From the NCBI GenBank assembly GCA_031370745.1, contig JANMQX010000222.1:1-8084 (forward strand): DNA of 8,084 nucleotides, in the 5' to 3' direction. Made by a program: the position numbers and the translations under genes. Every line of letters starts with the position of its first letter. Position 1 is the first letter of the stretch. The DNA is from JAENVT01 sp031370745 (GTDB lineage Bacteria; Actinomycetota; Acidimicrobiia; Acidimicrobiales; Ilumatobacteraceae). This document shows, one piece after another, positions 1-6,033 of this stretch. The notes below the pieces were generated by a model that saw only the letters and a program-made list of their open reading frames with translations, had not been told where the DNA came from and did no database searches.

Positions 1-542
1 GGCGGCTCGAACGCGACGAGGTCAAGCTGGCATTCGTTCATCGCGCCGTTGGTGGCATCACAGAGAACAACATCAGCCTGGCCTCGACGACCAACGCGAC
101 GCTGATCGGCTTCAACGTGCGACCCGACCGCAAGGCCCGCGACATGGCCGAGGCCGAGCACGTCGAGGTTCGAACGTACGAGATCATCTACAAACTTCTC
201 GAAGACATCGAGAAGGCGATGGTCGGCATGCTCGCACCCGAGTTCGAAGAAGTGGTCACAGGCGAGGCCGAGGTCCGCGAGATCTTCCGGGTGCCTCGCG
301 TTGGCGCAATCGCTGGTTGCATCGTGCGCAGCGGTCAGATCACGCGTGGGTCAAAGGTCCGCTTCCTCCGCGACGGCACGATCATCTGGAAGGGCAGCAT
401 CCAGTCACTCAAGCGGTTCAAGGAAGATGCCCGAGAGGTCCGCGAAGGCTTCGAATGCGGTGTCGGACTCAGCGACTTCCAGGACCTGAAGCCCGGCGAC
501 CTCATCGAGACCTTCGAAGAGCGCGAAATAGCCCGCGTCTAA
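1..542 (+). CDS. infB: Translation initiation factor IF-2, C-terminal part (partial, 5' end outside window)
   Basis: IF-2 is the GTPase that places initiator fMet-tRNA on the 30S subunit and promotes subunit joining. Only the last 179 residues are present; the first complete codon is at base 3 and the stop is TAA at 540-542. The visible part covers the end of the domain III region (the stretch VGGITENNISLASTTNATLIGFNVRP is typical, with the GFNVRP turn), the long helix linking to the C-terminal domain (EIIYKLLEDIEKAMVGML), and the C2 domain that binds fMet-tRNA, with EVREIFRVPRVGAIAGC, GFECGVGLSDF and LKPGDLIE. The GTPase domain is upstream of the window. The gene heads the usual infB–ylxP–rbfA–truB–ribF order, interrupted here by a DsbA-fold gene. 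Identification is secure. Confidence 0.97.
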   Translation, partial: RLERDEVKLAFVHRAVGGITENNISLASTTNATLIGFNVRPDRKARDMAEAEHVEVRTYEIIYKLLEDIEKAMVGMLAPEFEEVVTGEAEVREIFRVPRVGAIAGCIVRSGQITRGSKVRFLRDGTIIWKGSIQSLKRFKEDAREVREGFECGVGLSDFQDLKPGDLIETFEEREIARV

Positions 543-546
543 CGCC

Positions 547-572
547 TCGGAGGCGTGCTCGGTGCCCTCCGA
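547..572 (+). terminator. Stem-loop just after infB, possible weak terminator or processing site
   Basis: TCGGAGG (547-553) is perfectly complementary to CCTCCGA (566-572), giving a 7-bp stem with a 12-base loop, 4 bases after the infB stop. There is no run of T after it, so it is not a classic Rho-independent terminator. The right arm overlaps the possible -35 element of the next gene. An alternative 5-bp hairpin (CGCCT/AGGCG, 543-555) competes with it. Confidence 0.35.
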
Positions 573-597
573 CACTCCACGAAAGCGCCGATAGCCT
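569..597 (+). promoter_or_regulatory. Putative leaderless promoter of the DsbA-fold gene
   Basis: The hexamer TAGCCT at 592-597 (within GATAGCCT) fits the actinobacterial -10 consensus TANNNT. It ends exactly 7 bases before the ATG at 605, so transcription would begin at or next to the A of the start codon. A -35-like CCGACA (4 of 6 to TTGACA) lies at 569-574 with a 17-base spacer. The gene has no Shine-Dalgarno sequence close to its start, as expected of a leaderless message. Confidence 0.55.
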
Positions 598-604
598 CGG
601 CTCC

Positions 605-1243
605 ATGGCAGATCTTGAGTTCTTCTTCGATCCAGTGTGCCCGTGGGCATGGATCACCTCCCGCTGGGTCACCGAAGTGAAGCAACTGCGCACGTACGAG
701 GTCAATTGGCGGTTCATCTGCTTGAAGATGATCAACGAGAACCGCACTGACGACTGGTACACGCCTGAGTATCGGGCAGGTCACATGGCCGGGCTGCACG
801 GGCTGCGCGTGGCCGACCAGGTGCGACTCGAGTTCGGCAACGATCAGGTTGGCGCGTTGTACACCGCGATGGGTGAGTTCATCCATGGTGAAGGTCGTCG
901 ATTGGAGATCACCGCCGATCCGATCGCCACGCTCGAGGGGCTGTTGAAGTCCGCCGATCTGCCCCCGGAGTTGGCCGAGGCCGCACTCGACGAGTCGCAC
1001 GACGACCACATCCGCCGCGAGACCGATTTGGCGTTCGAGCGCACCGGAAAAGACGTCGGCACGCCCATCATCACGTTCCATCCAGGGCAATCAGATGAGG
1101 CCAGTTTCTTCGGCCCGGTCATCTCCACCATCCCGCGTGGAGAAGCTGCGCTGAAGTTGTGGGATGCAATCGAGATCGTCGCCACGACCAGCGGTATGGC
1201 CGAGTTGAAGCGTTCGCACCGATCGAAGCCTGTCTTCGACTGA
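605..1243 (+). CDS. DsbA-fold mycothiol-dependent reductase-like protein (Rv2466c family) with CPWA active site
   Basis: A 212-residue protein of the DsbA/thioredoxin-fold family typified by Mycobacterium tuberculosis Rv2466c, a mycothiol-dependent oxidoreductase that activates some nitro prodrugs. From memory the similarity is extensive: FDPVCPWAWITSRW near the N-terminus, INENR at 44-48, LYTAMG (85-90), the cis-proline segment VGTP (151-154), FFGPVISTIPRGEAALKLWD (168-187) and the ELKR…FD end. It is thus near full length and probably cytoplasmic; no signal peptide is seen. The nucleophilic cysteine is C12, but the second cysteine of the expected CPWC motif is alanine (A15), so a dithiol mechanism is impossible here; a monothiol mechanism with mycothiol is conceivable. 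Position between infB and ylxP is unusual. The ATG at 605 is chosen because the fold starts at once and a TANNNT box lies 7 bases upstream; the open frame continues further upstream but without family similarity. Confidence 0.88.
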   Translation: MADLEFFFDPVCPWAWITSRWVTEVKQLRTYEVNWRFICLKMINENRTDDWYTPEYRAGHMAGLHGLRVADQVRLEFGNDQVGALYTAMGEFIHGEGRRLEITADPIATLEGLLKSADLPPELAEAALDESHDDHIRRETDLAFERTGKDVGTPIITFHPGQSDEASFFGPVISTIPRGEAALKLWDAIEIVATTSGMAELKRSHRSKPVFD

Positions 1244-1270
1244 GCCCTTCTGTGAGGAGTCGACCCTCGA

Positions 1271-1276
1271 TAGGGT
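1271..1276 (+). promoter_or_regulatory. Putative leaderless -10 box of ylxP
   Basis: TAGGGT (within GATAGGGT) lies exactly 7 bases before the ATG at 1284, the same geometry as upstream of the DsbA-fold gene. No convincing -35 is seen (TTCTGT at 1248-1253 is poor). The same bases can also be read as a Shine-Dalgarno-like AGGG 8 bases before the ATG, and as the right arm of a 5-bp hairpin ACCCT-CGAT-AGGGT (1263-1276). If the promoter reading is right, ylxP–rbfA–truB can be transcribed independently of infB. Confidence 0.5.
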
Positions 1277-1283
1277 GAGCAAC

Positions 1284-1568
1284 ATGTTCGTGCTGGCACT
1301 GGAGGTCGATCTGCACATCGGCCACGCCCAGTCGTTGAAGGACAAGCGGGGTGTGATCCGTTCGATCGTTGATGGTGCCCGCCACCGTTTCAACGTGGCC
1401 GCCGCCGAAGTTGGCAGCCAGAACCTCTGGCAACGTGCTCAACTCGGGTTCGCAGTCGTCAGCAACACCCAGCAACACACCATCGAGGTGATCGACCACG
1501 TCAGCCGATTCGTGTGGTCGTTTCCCGAGATCGAAGTACTTGACGAGGAGAGGACGTGGTTGTCGTGA
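1284..1568 (+). CDS. ylxP: DUF503 family protein (YlxP-like)
   Basis: A 94-residue protein of the DUF503/YlxP family, found across bacteria between infB and rbfA. Its biochemical role is not settled; the conserved neighbourhood points to ribosome maturation or translation. Family signatures are clear: HAQSLKDKRGVIRSI (14-28, the SLK-D/E-KR motif), FNVAAAEVGSQNLWQRAQLGFAVVSN (36-61, with the LWQRA core), and the closing SFPEIEVL (79-86). Length is normal for the family. ATG 1284 is preferred over the in-frame GTG at 1275 because family members begin M-x-hydrophobic right before the first strand, and because of the box 7 bases upstream. It ends 21 bases before rbfA. Confidence 0.9.
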   Translation: MFVLALEVDLHIGHAQSLKDKRGVIRSIVDGARHRFNVAAAEVGSQNLWQRAQLGFAVVSNTQQHTIEVIDHVSRFVWSFPEIEVLDEERTWLS

Positions 1569-1589
1569 CGAGCTCGCAATGGAGGACTC

Positions 1590-2057
1590 ATGAGTAAGCC
1601 ACGCCGGTCGGCTGCACCCACCCAGCACCGCTATCCGCGAACTGCGCGGCTGAACCAGTCGCTGCGCGAGGTCATCGCTGAGGCACTGACGCGCATCGAC
1701 GACGAACGCCTCGACATGGTGACGATCACGTCCATCGATGTCGACTCCGAGATGAACAGAGCGATCGTCTACTTCGATTCACTGCTCGGCGAGGAGGGTG
1801 ACGCCGACATCCTCGCTGCCCTCGCAAGTCATCGCGTTCGCTTGCAATCGTCCGTCGGTCGCGAGGTCAGGGCGAAGAAGACGCCGATCCTGTCGTTCAG
1901 GCCCGATGAGACGATTCGCGCTGCGGAGCGCATCGAGAAGATCCTGCATGACAAGGCGACGATGCCCGAACGGCCTCCCGAGCCGGAGAGCACATCTGAC
2001 GACGTTGCCGTAGTCGACGTGCCCGCTGGCGACTCGCAGGGTAATGGCGAGGCGTAA
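1590..2057 (+). CDS. rbfA: 30S ribosome-binding factor A
   Basis: RbfA binds the 30S subunit during late maturation and assists processing of the 5' end of 16S rRNA. The 155-residue protein shows the single KH-like domain: TARLNQSLREVIAEAL (18-33) is the first helix, VTITSIDVDSEMNRAIVYFDSL (44-65) the central strands, and HRVRLQSSVGREVRAKKTPILSFRPDETIRAAERIEKIL (81-119) the final helices and strand, with the usual P-x-L-x-F-x-x-D pattern. Residues 122-155 form an acidic, proline-rich tail without recognisable structure. A strong GGAGG Shine-Dalgarno (1581-1585) precedes the ATG by 4 bases. The last 14 bases overlap the truB start, so the two are probably translationally coupled. Confidence 0.95.
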   Translation: MSKPRRSAAPTQHRYPRTARLNQSLREVIAEALTRIDDERLDMVTITSIDVDSEMNRAIVYFDSLLGEEGDADILAALASHRVRLQSSVGREVRAKKTPILSFRPDETIRAAERIEKILHDKATMPERPPEPESTSDDVAVVDVPAGDSQGNGEA

Positions 2058-2907
2058 ACCGCCCACGACGCACGGGTTGGCCGTGGTCGACAAGCCGGCA
2101 GGAGTGACGAGTCACGATGTCGTCGGCATGCTCCGCAAGCGTTTCGACGAACGCCAAGTCGGCCACGCCGGCACGCTCGATCCCGATGCCACAGGCGTGC
2201 TGTTGGTCGGTGTCGGCAAGGCGACGCGGTTGCTGCGATTCCTGACGGCGCTGGGCAAGACCTACACCGCCGACGTTGTGCTGGGCACATCGACATCGAC
2301 GCTCGACGCCAGCGGAGCGGTCACCGGGACCTTCGACATGTCGGCGATCACGATCGAGATGGCCAGAACCGCTGCGGCAGAACATCTCACCGGCGCGATC
2401 ATGCAGATCCCTCCGATGGTCAGCGCGCTGCACGTCGATGGCAAGCGACTCCATGAACTCGCGCGCGAAGGCATCGAAGTCGAGCGCCAGCCGCGCCCCG
2501 TCACGGTCTACTCGTTCGACGTTGACGGCACCGATCATCCCTCGGTGCTGCGGATCGAAGTGCGCTGCTCGGCGGGCACCTACATCCGCACGCTGGCCGA
2601 CGATCTCGGACGGCTGCTCGGGGGCGGCGCGCATCTGCGCAACCTCCGGCGCACTGCCGTCGGCAGCTTCGGCGACAACGAGGCGCTGCCACCTGGTGAG
2701 TGCACGCTGATTGCACCGGTCGACGCCCTGCGCGACTATCCGAGTGTGACGGTCGACGCGGCCACGGAGGAGATGATTCGTCATGGCCGCGTGCTGAACC
2801 CTTTTCCCGGAGAGGGTCCATGGGCCGTGGTCGACCAACAGGGATCGTTGCTTGCCGTGTACGAGCTGTTCGGCTCCGCGGCCAAGCCTGCGGTCGTCGT
2901 TGCATGA
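2044..2907 (+). CDS. truB: tRNA pseudouridine(55) synthase TruB
   Basis: TruB converts uridine 55 of the tRNA T-loop to pseudouridine. The 287-residue protein opens with GLAVVDKPAGVTSHDVV (11-27), followed by the catalytic motif GHAGTLDPDATGVLLV (40-55) in which D46 is the nucleophile. The RNA-binding motif QIPPMVSALHVDGKRLHELAREG (121-143) and SAGTYIRTLADDLG (176-189) follow. The C-terminal part (about 235-287) resembles the small PUA-like end seen in actinobacterial TruB. No catalytic residue is missing. Translation begins inside rbfA (14-base overlap) with only a poorly spaced AGGG before the ATG, so coupling to rbfA translation is likely. Confidence 0.96.
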   Translation: MARRKPPTTHGLAVVDKPAGVTSHDVVGMLRKRFDERQVGHAGTLDPDATGVLLVGVGKATRLLRFLTALGKTYTADVVLGTSTSTLDASGAVTGTFDMSAITIEMARTAAAEHLTGAIMQIPPMVSALHVDGKRLHELAREGIEVERQPRPVTVYSFDVDGTDHPSVLRIEVRCSAGTYIRTLADDLGRLLGGGAHLRNLRRTAVGSFGDNEALPPGECTLIAPVDALRDYPSVTVDAATEEMIRHGRVLNPFPGEGPWAVVDQQGSLLAVYELFGSAAKPAVVVA

Positions 2908-2936
2908 GCGACTTCGTGGCACGACGGCCGCGGGGA

Positions 2937-2942
2937 TAGCGT
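2937..2942 (+). promoter_or_regulatory. Putative -10 box directly before ribF
   Basis: TAGCGT (within GATAGCGT) lies 8 bases before the GTG start of ribF. It repeats the GATAGSST form seen before the DsbA-fold gene and ylxP, with one base more spacing. No good -35 is seen. It lies in the 43-base gap after truB and could provide a leaderless ribF message. Confidence 0.35.
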
Positions 2943-2950
2943 CAAGGGTC

Positions 2951-3895
2951 GTGCAACTCGTCACCAATCTCGACTCGCCCCCGTGGCGGGGTGAGCGCAC
3001 GGTGCTGAGCATCGGTGCGTACGACGGTGTGCACCGCGGGCATCAGGCGATCATCGAGGCTGTGAAGGCGCTCGCCTCTGCGTCCGGCGCCAAATCTGCA
3101 GTGATGACGTTCGACCGCCATCCGGCGTCGATCGTGCGCCCCGAGTCGGCGCCGAAGTTGCTGACCGATCTCGATCAGAAGCTGGAGCTGCTGGCCGCGA
3201 CTGGTCTCGATGCAACGATCGTCATCCGCTTCGACGAGGCCCAATCAAAAGAGGATCCCGCACACTTCGTGCGGCGTGCTCTGATCAACACGCTCGACAC
3301 CTCGATCGTGGTCGTCGGCGAAGACTTTCACTTCGGTCGCGGCCGCGAGGGCAACGTCGAGATGCTGCGCAAGCTCGGTGCTGAAGGCAACTTCGAGGTG
3401 CATCCGTTGGAGCTGGTGCCACGCGGCGACGGCGTCGACGAGTCGATCAGCTCGACTGCCATCCGCCGCTCTCTCGCCGGCGGGCAGGTCGAGCTCGCAG
3501 CCGAGCTGCTGGGCCGGCCGTTCGAGGCCCGAGGTGTGGTGGTGATCGGCGATCAGCGCGGACGGTTGCTCGGCTTCCCGACCGCCAACGTCGAGGTGCC
3601 CAACGCCGTGTGTGTGCCGGCCGATGGCGTGTACGCCGGCTACTACGAGCGACCCAATGGCGACATCCATCAATGTGCGCTCAACCTCGGCCGTCGTCCG
3701 ACCTTCTACGAGCACGCCGACCACTCGCTGCTCGAGGCCCACCTGCTCGACTTCGACGGCGACATCTACGGCGAACGCGCCGAGGTTCGCTTCACCCACT
3801 TCCTGCGCAGCGAACGCAAGTTCAACGGCATCGACACGTTGATCACCCAGTTGAAGCACGATGTCGAACACGCCCGCCAAGTCCTCGGCCCCTAG
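2951..3895 (+). CDS. ribF: Bifunctional riboflavin kinase / FMN adenylyltransferase
   Basis: RibF phosphorylates riboflavin to FMN and adenylates FMN to FAD. With GTG 2951 as start it has 314 residues, the usual length. The N-terminal adenylyltransferase domain shows VLSIGAYDGVHRGHQAII (18-35, nucleotidyltransferase GxxDGVHxGH motif), VMTFDRHP (51-58), VVGEDFHFGRGREGN (121-135) and ISSTAIRRSL (166-175). The C-terminal kinase domain shows GRLLGFPTANVEV (204-216), PADGVYAGYY (223-232), ALNLGRRPTF (243-252), the catalytic-region glutamate in LLEAHLLDFDGDIYG (260-274), and the ending FLRSERKFNGIDTL. The start is not certain: AAGGG lies only 2 bases before this GTG, which is too close, so either the message is leaderless or GTG 3002 is used, though that would trim residues normally present. 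The gene ends 4 bases from the convergent binding-protein gene. Confidence 0.95.
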   Translation: MQLVTNLDSPPWRGERTVLSIGAYDGVHRGHQAIIEAVKALASASGAKSAVMTFDRHPASIVRPESAPKLLTDLDQKLELLAATGLDATIVIRFDEAQSKEDPAHFVRRALINTLDTSIVVVGEDFHFGRGREGNVEMLRKLGAEGNFEVHPLELVPRGDGVDESISSTAIRRSLAGGQVELAAELLGRPFEARGVVVIGDQRGRLLGFPTANVEVPNAVCVPADGVYAGYYERPNGDIHQCALNLGRRPTFYEHADHSLLEAHLLDFDGDIYGERAEVRFTHFLRSERKFNGIDTLITQLKHDVEHARQVLGP

Positions 3896-3904
3896 ATCCC
3901 TAGG
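3891..3904. repeat. Small inverted repeat spanning both convergent stop codons
   Basis: CCTAG (3891-3895) and CTAGG (3900-3904) are perfectly inverted around the 4-base centre ATCC. Each arm contains the TAG stop of one of the two convergent genes. The 5-bp stem is too weak and lacks T runs to call it a bidirectional terminator. Confidence 0.5.
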
Positions 3905-5105
3905 TCTTCGGCCAGATCACCGCTTTGCTGTCGTCGTAGATGCTCTTCACCAAGGTCGTGTTGAGGATCGTGGTGATGTCGGGGACCTGGCCATCGAACA
4001 GACCGATGTCGGTGTAGGTGTTGACTTCGTTCTGCAACAAGTTGGGGTCGGGTACACCGATCGGGAGCGTGCTGGCAGTCGAGTCGCTGATCAGCTTCGA
4101 TTCCACGTTCCAACGCGCGATCTCGCTGTCGGGCGACAGGTGTGAGGCGTTGCCGTTGGCGTTGATCATGTCGACTGCCATGTTGGCGGCGGCCTTCGGG
4201 TCGGCCAGGGTGTCGGCAAGACCCTTCATCGCGGCGCGCATGAAATCCTCGGTCGCGGTCGGAAAGTCTTTGAGGAACGTCGCGTTGGTGTACAGCACCC
4301 CGAAGCTCCCGGGGATGTCGTAGTCGGCAGGGTCGTACAACTTGAACGGGATGCCGGCCGCCTTCAGCTGCAAAGGCTCGCTGCTCTTGAACCCGGGGAA
4401 CCCGACGATCTCGGGGATCGCGATGTGGATCTTCGGGTCAAAGCCGTCGAGCAGCGCTGTTTGGTAGTCGACGCCTTCGCTGAGACCGGCCTTCTTCAAC
4501 ATTGCCGCGACCGAGGGCGTGATGGCCCCCTTGACACCGATGGTCTTGCCCTTGATGTCACTCAGCTGGGTGGTCTGTCCATCTTTGACGATCAACGCGT
4601 CGATGCCCGTGCGGCCCTCGACGGCGAGGGCGACGAATCCGGCATCGTTGCGACCGGCATAGTCGACGACCTCGCTGAATGAACCACCGGAGGCGAACTG
4701 GGCCTCGTTGGCCGCGATCAACGGGTAGTTCTCGGTCGAGAAGCTCGGTTTCACGTTGACGTCGAGGCACAGAGCGGCGAAGTACCCCTTCTGCTTGGCG
4801 ACCAGCACATCGACGATGGAGGCCGACGCAGAGAAGTCGAAGCCCGACAGGTAGTTGATCGTCCCTGCGGCCTTGTTGGCCTCGCAGCGGTCGGCTGGGA
4901 ATGCCGCGCCGGCGGTGACCGCGGAGATCGGCGAGATCGTGTCGGACGGTGCTGCGGTCGTGTCGACGACAGCCGGCACGGTGGTGGGCGCCGTCTCTGA
5001 GGTTCCGCCTGTGGCGGTGGTCGATGCTGGAGTTGCGTTGTCGCTGCTGCAGGCGGCAAGCAATATGAGTGGAGCGAGGTGGAAGAGTGCGCGACGAAGC
5101 GACAT
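3900..5105 (-). CDS. ABC transporter substrate-binding lipoprotein, NMT1/THI5-like (NitT/TauT type)
   Basis: A 401-residue extracytoplasmic binding protein. MSLRRALFHLAPLILLAAC is a lipoprotein signal with lipobox LAAC, lipidated cysteine C19. Residues about 20-70 are a Thr/Ala/Ser/Pro-rich linker. The binding domain (about 82-400) begins INYLSGFDFSASASIVDVLVAKQKGYF, typical of the NMT1/THI5-like fold used for nitrate, sulfonate, thiamine-pyrimidine and some riboflavin importers. It continues with NEAQFASGGSFSEVV (133-147). LSDIKGKTIGVKG further on is also family-typical. The mature domain has only two cysteines, C74 and C113, which could form a disulfide. ATG 5105 is chosen because AAAGGA (5113-5118) sits 7 bases upstream and the signal peptide starts there; an in-frame ATG at 5198 would add 31 residues before the signal. 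The matching permease and ATPase are in the same cassette. The substrate cannot be read from the sequence. Confidence 0.9.
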   Translation of the reverse strand: MSLRRALFHLAPLILLAACSSDNATPASTTATGGTSETAPTTVPAVVDTTAAPSDTISPISAVTAGAAFPADRCEANKAAGTINYLSGFDFSASASIVDVLVAKQKGYFAALCLDVNVKPSFSTENYPLIAANEAQFASGGSFSEVVDYAGRNDAGFVALAVEGRTGIDALIVKDGQTTQLSDIKGKTIGVKGAITPSVAAMLKKAGLSEGVDYQTALLDGFDPKIHIAIPEIVGFPGFKSSEPLQLKAAGIPFKLYDPADYDIPGSFGVLYTNATFLKDFPTATEDFMRAAMKGLADTLADPKAAANMAVDMINANGNASHLSPDSEIARWNVESKLISDSTASTLPIGVPDPNLLQNEVNTYTDIGLFDGQVPDITTILNTTLVKSIYDDSKAVIWPKT

Positions 5106-5226
5106 GTGCGTGTCCTTTGTGAACGGTCGAGTTGTTGCCAGTGCACAACGAGCAACTGTCGCGTTGCGAGAAACTCGCGGAGCGCCCCTAACGGTCATGC
5201 CTGAGCCGAGCCTATCGCAGCGTGTT
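5106..5226 (-). promoter_or_regulatory. Putative promoter and leader of the binding-protein gene
   Basis: The 121-base gap after the chorismate mutase-VOC gene contains TAGGCT on the minus strand (5214-5209, within GATAGGCT), matching the GATAGSST boxes seen elsewhere in the window. A start about 7 bases later would give a leader of roughly 96 bases before the ATG at 5105. The leader holds overlapping inverted repeats around 5130-5157 (AGTTG/CAACT, and GTTG…TGC/GCA…CAAC), which could form a modest stem-loop. The canonical Shine-Dalgarno AAAGGA stands at its end. No convincing -35 is seen. Confidence 0.4.
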
Positions 5227-6015
5227 TCATAGGGCCGTCGTCCGAATCGCGTCGAACAGTGCCAAGACGTTGTCGGCGCCGACGCCGACCCTGTGGCCGG
5301 TGCGTGAGATGAAACCCAACTGGATGCCCGCGACCGGCTCGCTGACCGCGAAGAACTGCTCGTGCCCGTCGTCGTCGACCAACACTTCGGTCAGCAGCGG
5401 CGTGCCGGCGTCGGCAAGACAGGCACGCGCGAACCCGGCGTTGAGGACCTCGACGGCGACGTGTTGCACGCCCGATCCATGGCGTTGGAGATATTCGGCG
5501 ACGCTGGGCGAGGCCTGCGGGCCTACCAGCACCAAGGTCACCCCTCCGGCCGCCAAGGTACAGATCCCCGGCCGGACCGCGCCGGCCATAGCGACCTCGT
5601 GGAACCCGAAGCGTGACTGAAGCGATGTGGTTGCACGGTCGAGATCCTCGACGGCAATGACGATGTGATCGACGCGTGTTGCGACCGTATCGAGACCTGA
5701 GCGCACCTCGCCGGTCGTTGCCGGCTTTTCGGGGGCGGCGTCGGGCCTGTGGCCGGCGACCTCGATCCGATGGGTCTCGGTCAGCAACACCCGGAAGAAC
5801 TGCTCGGCGAAATCGGGGTCGATTCCGGCTTCGATCGCTTGCTGCCTGCGTGTGACGACGACATCGCGAACCCGGGCCGGCTGGATGACCGGTGTATCGG
5901 AGCCTGCCTTCACCGCGGCCACCTGACGGCACACTGCGAGACGCTCGGCGACGATCGCGATCAGCTCGCCGTCGAGTTGATCGATGCGGGCACGGAGATC
6001 ATCGAGATCGGCCAT
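5227..6015 (-). CDS. Chorismate mutase (AroQ-type) domain fused to an HPPD-like VOC domain
   Basis: A 262-residue two-domain protein without signal peptide. Residues 1-90 are an all-helical AroQ chorismate mutase domain, which in active members turns chorismate into prephenate: LDDLRARIDQLDGELI, AERLAVCRQVAAVK, then a third helix. Against E. coli CM (P-protein) my hand alignment keeps R11, R28, K39 and R51 (here R8, R25, K36, R48), but D48 is Q45, E52 is V49 and Q88 is E85. Residues 91-113 are a linker. Residues 114-262 are a VOC domain resembling the C-terminal half of 4-hydroxyphenylpyruvate dioxygenase: VDHIVIAVEDL (H117), HGSGVQHVAVEV (H185), GIQLGFISRTGH and ADNVLALFDAI. The two histidines match metal ligands, but the usual ligand Glu is G234. 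Start ATG 6015 is preferred over GTG 6024 because of a TANNNT box 7 bases upstream. The gene starts 18 bases after the permease stop. True activity is unknown. Confidence 0.82.
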   Translation of the reverse strand: MADLDDLRARIDQLDGELIAIVAERLAVCRQVAAVKAGSDTPVIQPARVRDVVVTRRQQAIEAGIDPDFAEQFFRVLLTETHRIEVAGHRPDAAPEKPATTGEVRSGLDTVATRVDHIVIAVEDLDRATTSLQSRFGFHEVAMAGAVRPGICTLAAGGVTLVLVGPQASPSVAEYLQRHGSGVQHVAVEVLNAGFARACLADAGTPLLTEVLVDDDGHEQFFAVSEPVAGIQLGFISRTGHRVGVGADNVLALFDAIRTTAL

Positions 6016-6022
6016 CGTGTGC

Positions 6023-6028
6023 ACCGTA
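6023..6028 (-). promoter_or_regulatory. TANNNT box 7 bases before the chorismate mutase-VOC start
   Basis: On the minus strand TACGGT (6028-6023) is followed by exactly 7 bases and the ATG at 6015, as at three other starts in the window. No -35 is apparent, and the gene is close enough to the permease (18 bases) to be co-transcribed with it. It may add a leaderless message. There is no good Shine-Dalgarno; the best candidate is GGTG inside the box region. Confidence 0.35.
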
Positions 6029-6033
6029 CCCGG

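Noticed and set aside
317..604. Upstream extension of the DsbA-fold reading frame
   Set aside because: The added residues overlap infB, are Arg/Pro-rich and have no family similarity; the Rv2466c-like fold begins right after ATG 605.
1263..1276. Hairpin hiding the ylxP ribosome-binding sequence
   Set aside because: The ACCCT/AGGGT stem is only 5 bp and the same bases fit the TANNNT box pattern better; if transcription starts at the ATG, this hairpin is not in the main message.
1897..3012. Long minus-strand open frame (371 codons) opposite rbfA/truB
   Set aside because: It lies entirely antisense to truB and the end of rbfA, which are unmistakable. Its translation is rich in Arg, His and Gln with no motif, as is typical of GC-rich antisense frames.
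3245..3880. Minus-strand open frame (211 codons) opposite ribF
   Set aside because: It is the antisense shadow of the conserved ribF kinase and adenylyltransferase domains; no ribosome-binding site or recognisable domain.
5106..5198. Start of the binding protein at the in-frame ATG 5198
   Set aside because: It would put 31 residues before a complete lipoprotein signal, and the good Shine-Dalgarno precedes ATG 5105 instead.
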